The notes beneath the pieces are model-generated. The model was not told the DNA's origin. It made no database searches and was given only the letters and a program-made list of their open reading frames with translations. Below, piece after piece: positions 31,633-43,414 of a stretch of DNA of 64,000 bases (position 1 is the stretch's first letter; every line of letters starts with the position of its first letter). A program made the position numbers and the translations under genes. Source of the DNA: Triticum aestivum (Eukaryota > Streptophyta > Magnoliopsida > Poales > Poaceae); assembly GCF_018294505.1 (NCBI RefSeq), contig NC_057807.1:271169369-271233368 (forward strand). Direction: 5' to 3'.

Positions 31633-33009
31633 TGAAGGAAATATGCCCTAGAGGCAATAATGAAGTTATTATTTATTTCCTTATTTCATGATAAATGTTT
31701 ATTATTCATGCTAGAATTGTATTAACCGGAAACATAATACATGTGTGAATACATAGACAAACATAGTGTCACTAGTATGCCTCTACTTGACTAGCTCGTT
31801 TATCAAAGATGGTTATGTTTCCTAGCCATGGACAAAAGAGTTGTCATTTGATTAATGGGATCACATCATTAGGAGAATGATGTGATTGACATGACCCATC
31901 CCGTTAGCTTAGCACTTGATCGCTTAGTATTCTGCTATTGCTTTCTTCATGACTTATACATGTTCCTGTAACTATGAAAATTATGCAACTCCCGTTTACC
32001 GGAGGAACACTTTGGGTACTACCAAACGTCACAACATAACTGGGTGATTATAAAGGAGTACTACAAGTGTCTCCGAAGGTACATGTTGAGTTGGCGTATT
32101 TCGAGATTAGGTTTTGTCACTCCGATTGTCGAAGAGGTATCTCTGGGCCCTCTCGGTAATACTCATCACTTAAGCCTTGCAAGCATTATAACTAATAAGT
32201 TAGTTATGAGATGACGTATTACAGAACGAGTAAAGAGACTTGCCGGTAACGAGATTGAACTAGGTATTGGATACCGACGATCAAATCTCGGGCAAGTAAC
32301 ATACCGATGACGAAGGGAACAACGTATGTTGTTATGCGGTTTGACCGATAAAGATCTTCGTAGAATATGTAGGAACCAATATGGGCATCCAGGTCCCGCT
32401 ATTGGTTATTGACCGAGAATGGTTTTAGGTCATGTCTACATAGTTCTCGAACCCGTAGGGTCCGCACGCTTAACGTTTCGATGACAGTTTTATTATGAGT
32501 TTATAAGTTTTGATGTACCGAAGTTTGTTCGGAGTCCCGGATGTGATCACGGACATGACGAGGAGTCTCGGAATGGTCGAGACATAAAGATTGATATATT
32601 GGAAGCCTATGTTTGGACATCGGAATGGTTCCGGGTGAAATCGGCATTTTACCGGAGTACCGGGAGGTTACCGGAACCCCCCGGGGGGTTGATGGGCCTA
32701 CATGGGCCACGAGGGAGAAGAGGGAAGGAGCCAGGAGGGGGCTGCGCGCCCCTCCCCCTCCTAGTCCGAATAGGACAAGGGAAGGGGGGCGGCGCCCCCC
32801 CTTTCCTTCCCCTCTTCCTCCTCTTTCCCCCCCTTCTCCTACTCCTACTTGGAAAGAGGGAGTCCTACTCCCAGTGGGAGTAGGACTCCCCCCCTTGGCG
32901 CGCCCTCTAGGCCGGCCGCCTCCTCCCCCTGGCTCCTTTATATACGGGGGCGGGGGCACCCCAAAGACACACAAGTTGATCTACGGATCATTCCTTAGCC
33001 GTGTGCGGT
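31633..33009 (+). repeat. Copia 5' LTR, 3' end deleted
   Basis: Matches 37708-39082 until GTGCGGTGC, then jumps to leader sequence (CATGTTGTGATGTG). About 370 bp of the LTR's 3' part, the primer-binding site and roughly 400 bp of leader are missing, judged against the 3' LTR and the minus-strand relative. TTTATATAC at 32937-32945 is the likely promoter box. Confidence 0.88.
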
Positions 33010-33844
33010 GCATGTTGTGATGTGATATGGTCAAGACGTGATGCTATATTTTATTGTATGAGATGATCATGTTTTGTAACCGAAGTTATCCGCAACTGGC
33101 AGGAGCCATATGGTTGTCGCTTTATTGTATGAAATGCAAACGCCCTGTAATTGCTTTACTTTATCACTAAGCGGTAGCGATAGTCGTAGAAGCAATAGAT
33201 GGCGTAACGACAACGATGCTACGATGGAGATCAAGGTGTCGTGCCGGTGACGATGGTGATCATGACGGTGCTTCGAAGATGGAGATCACAAGCACAAGAT
33301 GATGATGGCCATATCATATCACTTATATTGATTGCATGTGATGTTTATCCTTTATGCATCTTATCTTGCTTTGATTGACGGTAGCATTTTAAGATGATCT
33401 CTCACTAATTATCAAGAAGTGTTCTCCCTGAGTATGCACCGTTGCGAAAGTTCTTCGTGCTGAGACACCACGTGATGATCGGGTGTGATAGGCTCTACGT
33501 TCAAATACAACGGGTGCAAAACAGTTGCACACACGGAATACTCAGGTTATACTTGACGAGCCTAGCATATACAGATATGGCCTCGGAACACGGAGACCGA
33601 AAGGGGGAGCGTGAATCATATAGTAGATATGATCAACATAGCGATGTTCACCATTGAAACTACTCCATCTCACGTGATGATCGGACATGGTTTGGTTGAT
33701 TTGGATCACGTGATCACTTAGATGACTAGAGAGATGTCTGTCTAAGTGGGAGTTCTTAAGTAATATGATTAATTGAACTTAACTTTATCATGAACTTAGT
33801 CCTAGTAGTATTTTGCAGATTATGTTGTAGATCAATAGCTTGCG
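33010..33844 (+). other. Copia leader, 5' end deleted
   Basis: Aligns by eye with the leader of the minus-strand copy (12290-11455), including the CTAAGCGGTAGCGATAGTCG and GCACCGTTGCGAAAG stretches. No coding. Confidence 0.75.
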
Positions 33845-34733
33845 TTGTTGCTTTCATATGTTTATTTTTATATGTTCCTAGAGAAAATTGTGTTGAAAGA
33901 TGTTAGTAGCAATGATGTAGATTGGATCCGTGATCTGAGGTTTATCCTCATTGCTGCACAGAAGAATTATGTCCTTAATGCACCGCTAGGTGACAGACCT
34001 ATTGCAGGAGCAGATGCAGACGTTATGAACGTTTGGCTAGCTCAATATGATGACTACTTGATAGTTTTGTGCACCATGCTTTATGGCTTAGAATCGGGAC
34101 TTCAAAAACATTTTGAACGTCATGGACCATATGAGATGTTCCAGGAGTTGAAGTTAATATTTCAAGCAAATGCCCGAGTTGAGAGATATGAAGTCTCCAA
34201 CAAGTTCTATAGCTAAAAGATGGAGGAGAATCGCTCAACTAGTGAGCATGTGCTTAGATTGTCTGGGTAATACAATCGCTAGAATCAAGTGGGAGTTAAT
34301 CTTCCAGATAAGATAGTGATTGACAGAATTCTCTAGTCACCACCACCAAGTTAGTAGAACTTCATGATGAACTATAATGCAAGGGATGACGAAAACGATT
34401 CCCGAGCTCTTCGTGATGCTGAAATCGACGAAGGTAGAAATCAAGAAAGAGCATCAAGTGTTGATGATTGACAAGACCACTAGTTTCAAGAAAAGGGCAA
34501 AGGGAAAGAAAGGGAACTTCAAGCAGAATGGCAAGCAAGTTGTCACTCAAGTGAAGAAGCCCAAGTCTGGTCCTAAGCCTGAGACTAAGTGCTTCTACTG
34601 CAAAGGGACTAGTCACTGGAAGTGGAACTGCCCCAAGTATTTGGCGGATAAGAAGGATGGCAAAGTGAACAAGGGTATATTTGATATACATGTTATTGAT
34701 GTGTACCTTACTAGTGTTTATAGTAACCCCTGA
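33845..34733 (+). pseudogene. Copia gag remnant
   Basis: The capsid region is readable from about 33870 (WIRDLRFILIAAQKNYVL) to a stop at 34214-34216. The next 150 bp carry further stops. A second piece (34377-34733) holds a lysine-rich segment and an intact CCHC knuckle CFYCKGTSHWKWNC. The minus-strand copy has lost the second cysteine at that point. Known role: particle formation and RNA binding. The usual gag start is degraded; the apparent MLLSYVYFYMF start is probably not native. Confidence 0.85.
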
Positions 34734-36066
34734 GTATTTGATACTTGTTCGGTTGCTAAGATTAGTAACTCGAAACAGGAGTTACAGAATAAACAGAAAC
34801 TAGTTGAGGGTGAAGTGACGATGTGTGTTGGAAGTGGTTCCAAGATTGATATGATCATCATCGCACACTCCCTATACTTTCGGGATTAGTGTTGAACCTA
34901 AATAAATGTTATTTGGCGTTTGCGTTGAGTATGAATATGATTTGATCATGTTTATTGCAATACGGTTATTCATGTAAGTTGGAGAATAATTATTGTTCTG
35001 TTTACATGAATAAAACCTTATATGATTACACACCCAATGAAAATGGTTCGTTAGATCTCGATCGTAGTGATACACATATTCATAATATTGATGCCAAAAG
35101 ATACAAAGTTAATAATGATAGTGCAACTTATTTGTGGCACTGCCGTTTGGGTCATATCGGTGTAAAGCGCATAAAGAAACTCCATGCTGATGGGTTTTTG
35201 GAATCACTTGATTATGAATCATTTGATGCTTGCGAACCGTGCCTTTTGGGCAATATGACTGAAACTCCGTTATTCGGAACAATGGAACGAGCAACTGACT
35301 TATTGGAAATAATACATACTGATGTATGCGATCCGATGAGTGTTGAGGCTCGCAGCAAGTATCATTATTTTCTGACCTTCACAAGATGATTTGAGCAGAT
35401 ATGAATATATCTACTTAATGAAGCTCAAGTCTGAAACATTTGAAAAATTCAAAGAATTCCAGAGTGAAGTGGAGAATCATCGTAACAAGAAAATAAAGTT
35501 TCTACGATCTGATCGTGGAGGAGAATATTTGAGTTATGAGTTTGGCCTTCATATAAAACAATGTGGAATAGTTTCACAGCTCACGCCACATGGAACACCA
35601 TAACGTAATGGTGTGTCCGAACGTCATAACCGCACTTTATTTGATATGGTGCGATCAATGATGTCTCTTACCGATTTACCAATATCGTTATGGGGTTATG
35701 CATTAGAGACAACTACATTCACGTTAAATAGGGCACCATTAAATCCGTTGAGACGACAGCGTATGAACTATGGTTTAGCAGTAAACCTAAGCCGTCGTTT
35801 CTTAAAGTTTGGAGTTGCGATGCTTATGTGAAAAAGGTTTTCAACCTGATAAGCTCGAACCCAAATCGGAAAAGTGCGTCTTCATAGAATACCCAAAGGA
35901 AACTGTTGGGTACTCCTTCTATCACAGATCCAAAGGCAAAACATTCGTTGCTAAGAATGGATCCTTTCTAGAGAAGGAGTTTCTCTGGAAAGAAGTGAGT
36001 GGGAGGAAAGTAGAACTTGATGAGGTAACTGTACTTGCTCCCTTATTGGAAAGTAATTCATCATAG
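34734..36066 (+). pseudogene. Copia protease-integrase remnant
   Basis: The protease site is barely readable near 34735 (VFDTCSVAKI-like, after a stop). The integrase zinc domain is well kept (LWHCRLGHIGVKRIKKLH ... CEPCLLGN, 35130-35250). The core has TDVCDPMSVEA with the first Asp, SDRGGEYLSYEFGL with the second, and SERHNRTLFDMVRSMM with the Glu (35616-35650), so all three catalytic positions are still visible. A frameshift at about 35388 and a stop at 35601-35603 break it. The C-terminal part ends with SGRKVELDEVTV. Confidence 0.87.
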
Positions 36067-37552
36067 AAATCTGTTCCTGTGACTACTACACCAATTAGTG
36101 AGGAAGTTAATGATGATGATCATGAAACTTCAGATTAAGTTACTACAGAACCTCGTAGGTCTTCCAGAGTAAGATCCGCACTAGAGTGGTATGGTAATCC
36201 TGTTCTGGAAGTCATGTTACTAGACCATGATGAACCTACGAACTATGAGGAAGCGATGATGAGCCCAGATTCCACGAAATGGCTTGAGGCCATAAAATCT
36301 GAGATATGATCCATGTATGAGAACAAAGTATGGACTTTGATTGATTTGCTCGATGATCAGCAAGCCATGTTAAATAAATGGATCTTCAAGAGGAAGACGG
36401 ACATTGATAGTAGTGTTACTATCTACTAAGCTCGACTTGTTGCGAAATGTTTTCAACAAGTTCAAGGTGTTGAATACGATGAGATTTTCTCACTCGTATC
36501 GAAGCTTAAGTTTGTCTGAATCATGTTAGCAATTGCCACATTTTATGAAATCTGGCAAATGGATGTCAAAACTGCATTCCTTAATGGATTTATTAAATAA
36601 GAGTTGTATATGATGCAACCAGACAGTTTTTTGTCAATCCTAAAGATGCTAACAAAGTGTGCAAGCTCCAGCAATCCATCAATGGACTGGTGCAAGCATC
36701 TCGGAGTTGGAATATACGCTTTGATGAGTTGATCAAAGCATATGGTTTTATACAGACTTTTGAAGAAGCCTGTATTTACAAGAAAGTGAGTGGGAGCTCT
36801 GTAGCATTTCTAATATTATATGTGGATGACATATTGTTAATTGGAAATGATATGGAAATTCTGGATAGCATGAAAGGATACTTGAATAAGAGTTTTTCAA
36901 AGCAAGACCTCGGTGAAGCTGCTTACACATTGAGCATCAAGATCTATATAGATAGATCAAGACGCTTGATAAGATTTTTCAATGAGTACATACCTTGATA
37001 AATTTTTGAAATAGTTCAAAATGGAACAGTCAAAGAAGGAGTTCTTGCCTGTGTTACAAGGTGTGAAGTTGAGTGAGACTCAAGACCCGACCATTGCAGA
37101 AAATAGAAAGAGAATGAAAAGTCATTCCATATGCCTTAGTCATAGGTTCTATAAAGTATGCTATGCTGTGAACCAGACCTATTGTATACCTTGCTCTGTG
37201 TTTGGCAAAGGAATACAATTTTGATCTAATAAGTAGATCACTGGACATGGGTCAAGAATATCTTTAGTGAGGACTAAGGAGACGTTTCTCGATTATGGAG
37301 GTGATAAAAGAGCCCGTCGTAAAAGTTACAACGATGCAAGCTTTTACACCAATCCAGATGACTCTAAGTCTCAATCTGGATACATATTGAAAGTGGGAGC
37401 AATTAGCTAGAGTAGCTTCGTGCAGAGCATTGTGGACATAGAATATTTGCGAAATACATACGGCTCTGAATATGACAGACCCGTTGACTAAGCTTCTCTC
37501 ACGAGCAAAACATGATCATACCTTAGTACTCTTTTGGGTGTTAATCACATAG
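36067..37552 (+). pseudogene. Copia reverse transcriptase-RNase H remnant
   Basis: RT starts around 36230 (NYEEAMMSPDSTKWLEAIKSE) and includes WQMDVKTAFLNGFIK with a following stop. The best open part is 36657-36998, with an intact LYVDDILLIGND box. The RNase H end is recognised as TDPLTKLLSRAKHDHT before the stop at 37552. At least seven stops or frame changes are visible, several of the CAA/CAG/TGG-to-stop kind expected from C-to-T decay. Inactive. Confidence 0.87.
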
Positions 37553-37691
37553 CGATGTGAACTAGATTATTGACTCTAGTAAACCCTTTGGGTGTTGATC
37601 ACATGATGATGTGAACTATGGGTATTAATCACATGCAGATGTGAATATTGGTGTTAAATCACATAGCGATGTGAACTAGATTATTGACTCT
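37541..37691 (+). repeat. Tandem CACAT-N-ATGTG repeats in copia 3' untranslated region
   Basis: Four units of the form AATCACAT-N3-GATGTGAACTA, matching the block at 7601-7770 of the minus-strand copy. The first unit overlaps the polyprotein stop. Confidence 0.75.
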
Positions 37692-37707
37692 AGTGCAAGT
37701 GGGAGAC
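37692..37707 (+). other. Copia polypurine tract
   Basis: AGTGCAAGTGGGAGAC directly before the 3' LTR; the same as in the minus-strand relative. Confidence 0.88.
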
Positions 37708-39455
37708 TGAAGGAAATTGCCCTAGAGGCAATAATGAAGTTATTATTTATTTCCTTATTTCATGATGAATGTTTATTATTCATGCTAGAATTGTATTAAC
37801 CGGAAACATAATACATGTGTGAATACATAGATAAACATAGTGTCACTAGTATGCCTCTACTTGACTAGCTCGTTTATCAAAGATGGTTATGTTTCCTAGC
37901 CATGGACAAAAGAGTTGTCATTTGATTAATGGGATCACATCATTAGGAGAATGATGTGATTGACATGACCCATCCCGTTAGCTTAGCACTTGATCGTTTA
38001 GTATTCTGCTATTGCTTTCTTCATGACTTATACATGTTCCTGTAACTATGAGAATTATGCAACTCCCGTTTACCGGAGGAACACTTTGGGTACTACCAAA
38101 CGTCACAACGTAACTGGGTGATTATAAAGGAGTACTATAGGTGGCTCCGAAGGTACATGTTGAGTTGGCGTACTTCGAGATTAGGTTTTGTCACTCCGAT
38201 TGTCGGAGAGGTATCTCTGGGCCCTCTCGGTAATACTCATCACTTAAGCCTTGCAAGCATTATAACTAATAAGTTAGTTATGAGATGACGTATTACAGAA
38301 CGAGTAAAGAGACTTGCCGGTAACGAGATTGAACTAGGTATTGGATACCGACGATCAAATCTCGGGCAAGTAACATACCGATGACAAAGGGAATAACGTA
38401 TGTTGTTATGCGGTTTGACCGATAAAGATCTTCGTAGAATATGTAGGAACCAATATGGGCATCCAGGTCCCGCTATTGGTTATTGACCGAGAATGGTTTT
38501 AGGTCATGTCTACATAGTTCTCGAACCCGTAGGGTCCGCATGCTTAACGTTTCGATGACAGTTTTATTATGAGTTTATAAGTTTTGATGTACCGAAGTTT
38601 GTTCGGAGTCCCGGATGTGATCATGGACATGACGAGGAGTCTCGGAATGGTCGAGACATAAAGATTGATATATTGGAAGCCTATGTTTGGACATCGGGAT
38701 GGTTCCGGGTGAAATCGGCATTTTACCGGAGTACCGGGAGGTTACCGGAACCCCCCGGGGGGTTGATGGGCCTACATGGGCCACGAGGGAGAAGAGGGAA
38801 GGAGCCAGGAGGGGGCCACGCGCCCCTCCTCCTCCTAGTCCGAATAGGACAAGGGAAGGGGGGCGGCGCCCCCACTTTCCTTCCCCTCTTCAACCTCTTT
38901 CCCCCCCTTCTCCTACTCCTACTTGGAAAGAGGGAGTCCTACTCCCAGTGGGAGTAGGACTTCCCCCCTTGGCGCGCCCTCTAGGACGTCCGCCTCCTCC
39001 CCCTGGCTCCTTTATATACGGGGGCAGGGGGCACCCCAAAGACACACAAGTTGATCTACGGATCGTTCCTTAGCCGTGTGCGGTGCCCCTTCCACCATAT
39101 TCCACCTCGGTCATATCGTCGCGGAGTTTAGGCGAAGCCCTGCGCCGGTAGAACATCATCATCGTCACCACGCCGTCGTGCTGACGGAACTCATCTCCGG
39201 AGCCTTTGCTGGATCGGAGGGCCGGAGATCGTCATCGAGCTGAACGTGTGCTGAACTCGGAGGCCCCGTACGTTTGGTGCTTGGATCGGTCGGATCGTGA
39301 AGACGTACGACTACATCAACCGCGTTGTGCTAACGCTTCCGCTTACGGTCTACGAGGGTACGTGGACGAACACTCTCCCCTCTCGTTGCTATATCATCAC
39401 CATGATCTTGCGTGTGCGTAGGATTTTTTTTTTGAAATTACTACGTTCCCCAACA
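37708..39455 (+). repeat. Copia 3' LTR, complete (1748 bp)
   Basis: Starts TGAAGGAAATTGCCC after the polypurine tract and ends TTCCCCAACA before CGTAC. It provides the reference for the truncated 5' LTR and for the minus-strand LTRs. The ORFs inside (for example 38687-39073) are shadows. Confidence 0.92.
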
Positions 39456-39634
39456 CGTACGTGGCCGTATTTTGTTTCTTGCACCCTGGCCGCTGTACGT
39501 ATGTGTACATGCTATGTGTGCGCCTCTACTACGACACATGCGCGCCTCCACATCGACCAGTATGTACGTACACGTTCGCGACCAGAATGACAACGCTACG
39601 TACGCTTCGACCAGGTGGGTCCTGACTGTCAGGC

Positions 39635-39770
39635 ACTTCCTTGCGTGCGAAGATGTCGCTGGTGGGTCCCAGCAGCCAGGGGGCGAATCGTTTTTTCCCG
39701 TAATATGGACGCACTTCCTTGCGTGCGAAGATGTAGGTGGTGGGTCCCAGCAGTCAGGGGGAGAAAAGAT
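39635..39770. repeat. Tandem duplication in CACTA sequence
   Basis: GCACTTCCTTGCGTGCGAAG and the next ~40 bp (39633-39690) recur at 39709-39766 with a few changes. Unit spacing is about 76 bp. Confidence 0.75.
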
Positions 39771-39788
39771 TAATTTTCAGGGTAAAAA

Positions 39789-41469
39789 AGAGATGCATAG
39801 CAACAAGAGGGGGAGAGTGTGTCCACATACCCTCGTAGACCGAAAGCGGAAGCGTTAACTTAACGCGGTTGATGTAGTCGAACGTCTTCTCGAATCAACC
39901 GATCAAGTACCGAACGTACGTCACCTCCAAGTTCTGCACATGTTCAACTCGATGACGTCCCTCGAACTCTTGATCTAGTAGAGGCACGAAGGAGTCAATG
40001 ATTTCCGTCAGCACGACGGTGTGGTGACGATGTTGGTGATGTGATCCGCGCAGGGCTTCGCCTAAGCACTAGGACAATATGACCGGAGGAGTAAACGATG
40101 GAGGGGGCACCGCACACGGCTAAGAAACAACTGTTGTGCTTTGGGATGCCCCCTTGCCCCCATATATAAAGGAGGAGAGGGGAGGCTGCCATCCCTAGGG
40201 GGCGCGCCAAGTTGGGGGAGTCCCACTAGGACTCCTAGTCCTAGTCGGCTCCCCCTTTCCTTCCAACGGAGGGGGGGAGAGGGGGAGAGGGAGAGGGAAA
40301 GGGGGGTCGCGCCCCCTCCCTTAGTACAATTCGGACTTCCAATGGGGGGGTGCCACCTCCTCGTGGCCTGCCTCTCCTCTCCCCTATGGCCCAATAAGGC
40401 CCATTACTTCCCCGCGGGGTTCCGGTAACCCCTCGGTACTCCGATATTTACCCGAACCTTTCCGAAACCATTCTGGTGTCCGAATATAACCTTCCAATAT
40501 ATCAATCTATACCTCTCGGCCATTTCGAGACTCCTCGTCATGTCTGTGATCTCATCAGGGACTCCAAACAACCTTCGGTCACCAAAACACATAACTCATA
40601 TAATATATATCGTCATCGAACGTTGAGCGTGTGGACCCTACGGGTTCGAGAACTATGTAGACATGACCGAGAAACCTCTTCGGTCAATAACCAATAGCGG
40701 AACCTGGATGCTCATATTGGTTCCCACATATTCTACGAAGATCTTTATCGGTCGAACCGCAATGTTAACATACGTTATTCCCTTTGTCATCGGTATGTTA
40801 CATGCCCGAGATTCGGTCGTTGGTATCTTTGTACCTAGTTCAATCTTGTTACCGGCAAGTCTCTTTACTCGTTCCGTAGTGCATCGTCCCTTAACTAACT
40901 CATTAGTCACATTGCTTGCAAGGCTTCATATGATGTGCATTACCGAGAGGGCCCAGAGATACCTCTCCGATACTCGGAGTGACAAATCCTAATCTCGATC
41001 TATGCCAACCCAACAAACACCTTCGGAGATACCTGTAGAGCATCTTTATAGTCACCCAGTAACGTTGTGACGTATGATAGCACACAAGGCATTCCTCCGG
41101 TGTCCGAGTGTTGCATAATCTCATAGTCAAAGGAATATATATATTTGACACGAAGAAAGTAGTAGCAATAAAACTGAACGATCTTATGCTAAGCTAACAG
41201 ATGGGTCTTGTCCATCACATCATTCCACTAATGATGTGATCCCGTTCATAAAATGACAACTCATGTCCATGGCTAGGAAACTTAACCATCTTTGATCAAC
41301 GAGCTAGTCTAGTAGAGGCATACAAGGGACACAGTATTTTGTTTATGTATTCACACATGTATCAAGTTTCCGGTTAATATAATTCTAGCATGAATAATAA
41401 ACATTTATCATGAAATAAGGAAATACAAAATAACAACTTTATTATTGCCTCTAGGGTATATTTCCTTCA
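39789..41469 (-). repeat. Copia LTR, solo, minus strand, 3' end truncated
   Basis: Same family as the other copia LTRs, starting (minus strand) TGAAGGAAATATACCC at 41469. It stops about 60 bp short of the normal CCCAACA end and abuts CACTA sequence at 39789. No internal region or polypurine tract follows at 41470, and no target duplication is found, so it is a rearranged solo or truncated LTR. Confidence 0.82.
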
Positions 41470-42065
41470 CTTAATACACTAGATGCATGATGGATAGCGG
41501 TCGATGTGTGGAGTAATAATAGTAAATGCAGGCAAGAGTTGGTCTACTAATTTTGGACGTGATGCCTATATAATGTTCATTGCCTGGATACCATCATAAT
41601 TATTTGAAGTTCTATCAATTGCCCAACAGTAATTTGTTTACCCGATGTATGCTATTTTTCTCGAGAGAAGTCACTAGTGAAATCTACGGCCCCTGGGTCT
41701 ATTCTTTATCATATAAGCCTTTGAGATCTATTTTTATTTGCTTTTGCTTTCAGATCTATTATTCTAAAAACCCAAAAATATCTTGCTGTAATTTTTTATT
41801 ATTTATTTTATTCCGCGTTTCCGCGAGATTTATTTATCCAATCTAGCACAAACCAATCTATTTTTTACCCGAGAGAGATTGACAACCCCTTTTATGTGTC
41901 GGGTTGCAACGATTTGTTCTCTGTGTGCAGGTACCGTTTATATAGTGTTGCTTGGTTCTTCTACTGGTTCGATAACCTTGGTTTCATCACTGAGGGAAAT
42001 TGTGAAATACCTACCGTAGCTGTGCTGCATCATCCCTTCCTCTTCGGGAAATACTGGCGCGGACA
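41470..42065 (+). repeat. Gypsy-type LTR fragment
   Basis: Contains TACACTAGATGCATGATGGATAG-type and CACTGAGGGAAAT...CTGCATCATCCCTTCC phrases common in Triticeae gypsy LTRs. The fragment ends about 42065, where AT-rich motif arrays begin. No coding; the short ORFs are incidental. Confidence 0.55.
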
Positions 42066-42480
42066 CGAGCCATCAATGAACTTTTTTTCCAAATCGACAA
42101 ACTTTTTTTCAAAATTCCTCAACCTTTTTCAAGACCGATGAACTTTTTCTCAAATTAGATGAAATGTTTTTTCAAAATTTTGAACTTTTCTTCAAAATAA
42201 ATGCTATTGTTTTTCAATATCGATGAACTTTTCTCAAAATTGTTGAACTTTTGTGGAATTCATGAACCCTTTTTCAAATTCGTGAACTTTTTTCCAAAAT
42301 TGATAAACTTTTTTTGGGTTCAACGAACTTTTTGAATATTTGAAAAAAAATCCATGCTGGTGAAATTTTTTGTTGAGAATCTATAAACTTTTTCAAAACA
42401 AAATACGATTTAATTCTTCAAATGGTTTATATCGGTATTTTAATGTTGTACTAAAAGAAGTATGTTAATGTTGGTGTATT
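42066..42480. repeat. AT-rich array of GAACTTTTTTCAAA-type motifs (forward orientation)
   Basis: About a dozen diverged units with the core GAACTTTTT-TCAAA every 20-35 bp. The opposite orientation (TTTGAAAAAGTTC) prevails at 48900-50230, so the two arrays face each other across the tract, as in subterminal regions of some DNA transposons. The element type is not proven. Confidence 0.6.
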
Positions 42481-42561
42481 TTCGGACTGTAGACAACTAA
42501 GCAGTCTGGGTATAGGTGGTTGTTCTGCTATGACTTGGCCGGTGAATGGTTGCCATGTGGT

Positions 42562-42578
42562 ATCGAATCCCACCTTAT
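42562..42578. other. LINE target-site duplication, left copy
   Basis: ATCGAATCCCACCTTAT here recurs as ATCGAATCCCACCTCAT at 43398-43414, with one mismatch, immediately after an A-rich tail. Confidence 0.8.
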
Positions 42579-43397
42579 CTCAAGGGACGGACTTAGTGAC
42601 TTGGCACCTTAACGCCTCCGGCTAGTTTTCAGTTAAGTCGCTATACCACAAACTTTGCCAAGGCTCAATCCAACTTGCGGCCAAGGGCATGTGGAAGGCA
42701 CGAATCCCACTAAAGGTGAAAGCCTTTACGTGGCAGATGTTCCGAAACAGATTACCCACTTCCGTAAACGTGGCCAGACGTCATGGCCCGAGCGCGATGT
42801 GTGGAGCACCCGAAGACGCAAACCATGTGTTCTTCAACTACGCTTTGGCAAGGTTTGCCTGGAGCCCGGTGCGAGATGCAGCGGGTGTCCAGTGGGACCC
42901 ATGGTCTGCTGCTGATCTTGCTGGGCTCCTTGATTCTGTCTTGGGACAGGGCAAGCACGTGCTGTGGAGTTGTGCAAGGGCACTTCTTTGGGCACTTTGG
43001 CACATTCAAAATAAATTAACTATTGAAGGCATTTTCCCGTCGCATCCAGCTAATATTATCTTCAAATGCCATCTTTTTTACAGCAGTGGAGTTCGTTGGG
43101 GAGACGAAAGGATGCTGAGCTGCTGAAGCGTGCTCAAGTCAGACTTCAGCAACTTTACATGTCGGAGAGCTTGCAACTAACACCTAGAGTGTGTGGCCAC
43201 TTTTGTCATTGCGAGCCTGTGTGCTTTGTTTCGGCATGAGGGCCTTGTAATGCTCGCCGCCTGTCAGCTTAGAACCATGTTAGTCTTATGCGTGGCTCGA
43301 GGGGATTTTGGTATGAGGACTTATGTCTGTTACTCTGCCTAGTATTGGGCTTTATTAATTCAAAGTTGGACGCCTCTAGCGTCTTCATTTAAAAAAA
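42579..43397 (+). mobile_element. 5'-truncated L1-type LINE (3' end of ORF2)
   Basis: An insert of about 820 bp between imperfect 17-bp duplications, ending in an A8 run (43391-43398). It encodes the end of ORF2 (42689-43126): IPLKVKAFTWQMFRNRLPTS, then a zinc-finger-like reverse-transcriptase tail (zf-RVT) with MCGAPEDANHVFFNYALARFAW. Normally Cys residues are expected where some of these positions are changed. The last ~270 bp is the 3' untranslated region. Dead on arrival by 5' truncation. Confidence 0.87.
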
Positions 43398-43414
43398 ATC
43401 GAATCCCACCTCAT

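Larger units (their letters stand above)
31633..39455 (+). mobile_element. Ty1-copia retrotransposon, BARE/Angela-like, recent but defective
   Basis: LTRs at 31633-33009 (5' copy, truncated) and 37708-39455 enclose leader, gag-protease, integrase, RT and RNase H remnants on the plus strand. It is flanked by identical CGTAC duplications. By eye about 25 differences separate the shared 1.37 kb of LTR (near 2%), indicating a fairly recent insertion. The coding region is nonetheless full of stops. It is the same family as the minus-strand element at 4833-13004 and inserted into the CACTA transposon. Confidence 0.93.
30361..39788. mobile_element. CACTA DNA transposon end and subterminal region, split by copia
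   Basis: Starts CACTACAAAAAAAGACACA, the CACTA terminus, directly in the gypsy integrase. Subterminal short repeats follow (TATGACA/TGTCATA-type, CTATGA-AAAAATCATGG). Sequence of the same character resumes after the copia at 39456-39788 and includes a tandem copy of about 76 bp. No transposase coding is recognised and the other CACTA terminus is not found, so the element is incomplete or non-autonomous. The last ORF in the gypsy integrase runs into it. Confidence 0.85.

Noticed and set aside
32599..33020. Plus-strand ORFs of 94 and 135 codons, repeated at 38673-39073
   Set aside because: They occur in both LTRs of the same copia element and are not part of its polyprotein; LTR composition explains them.
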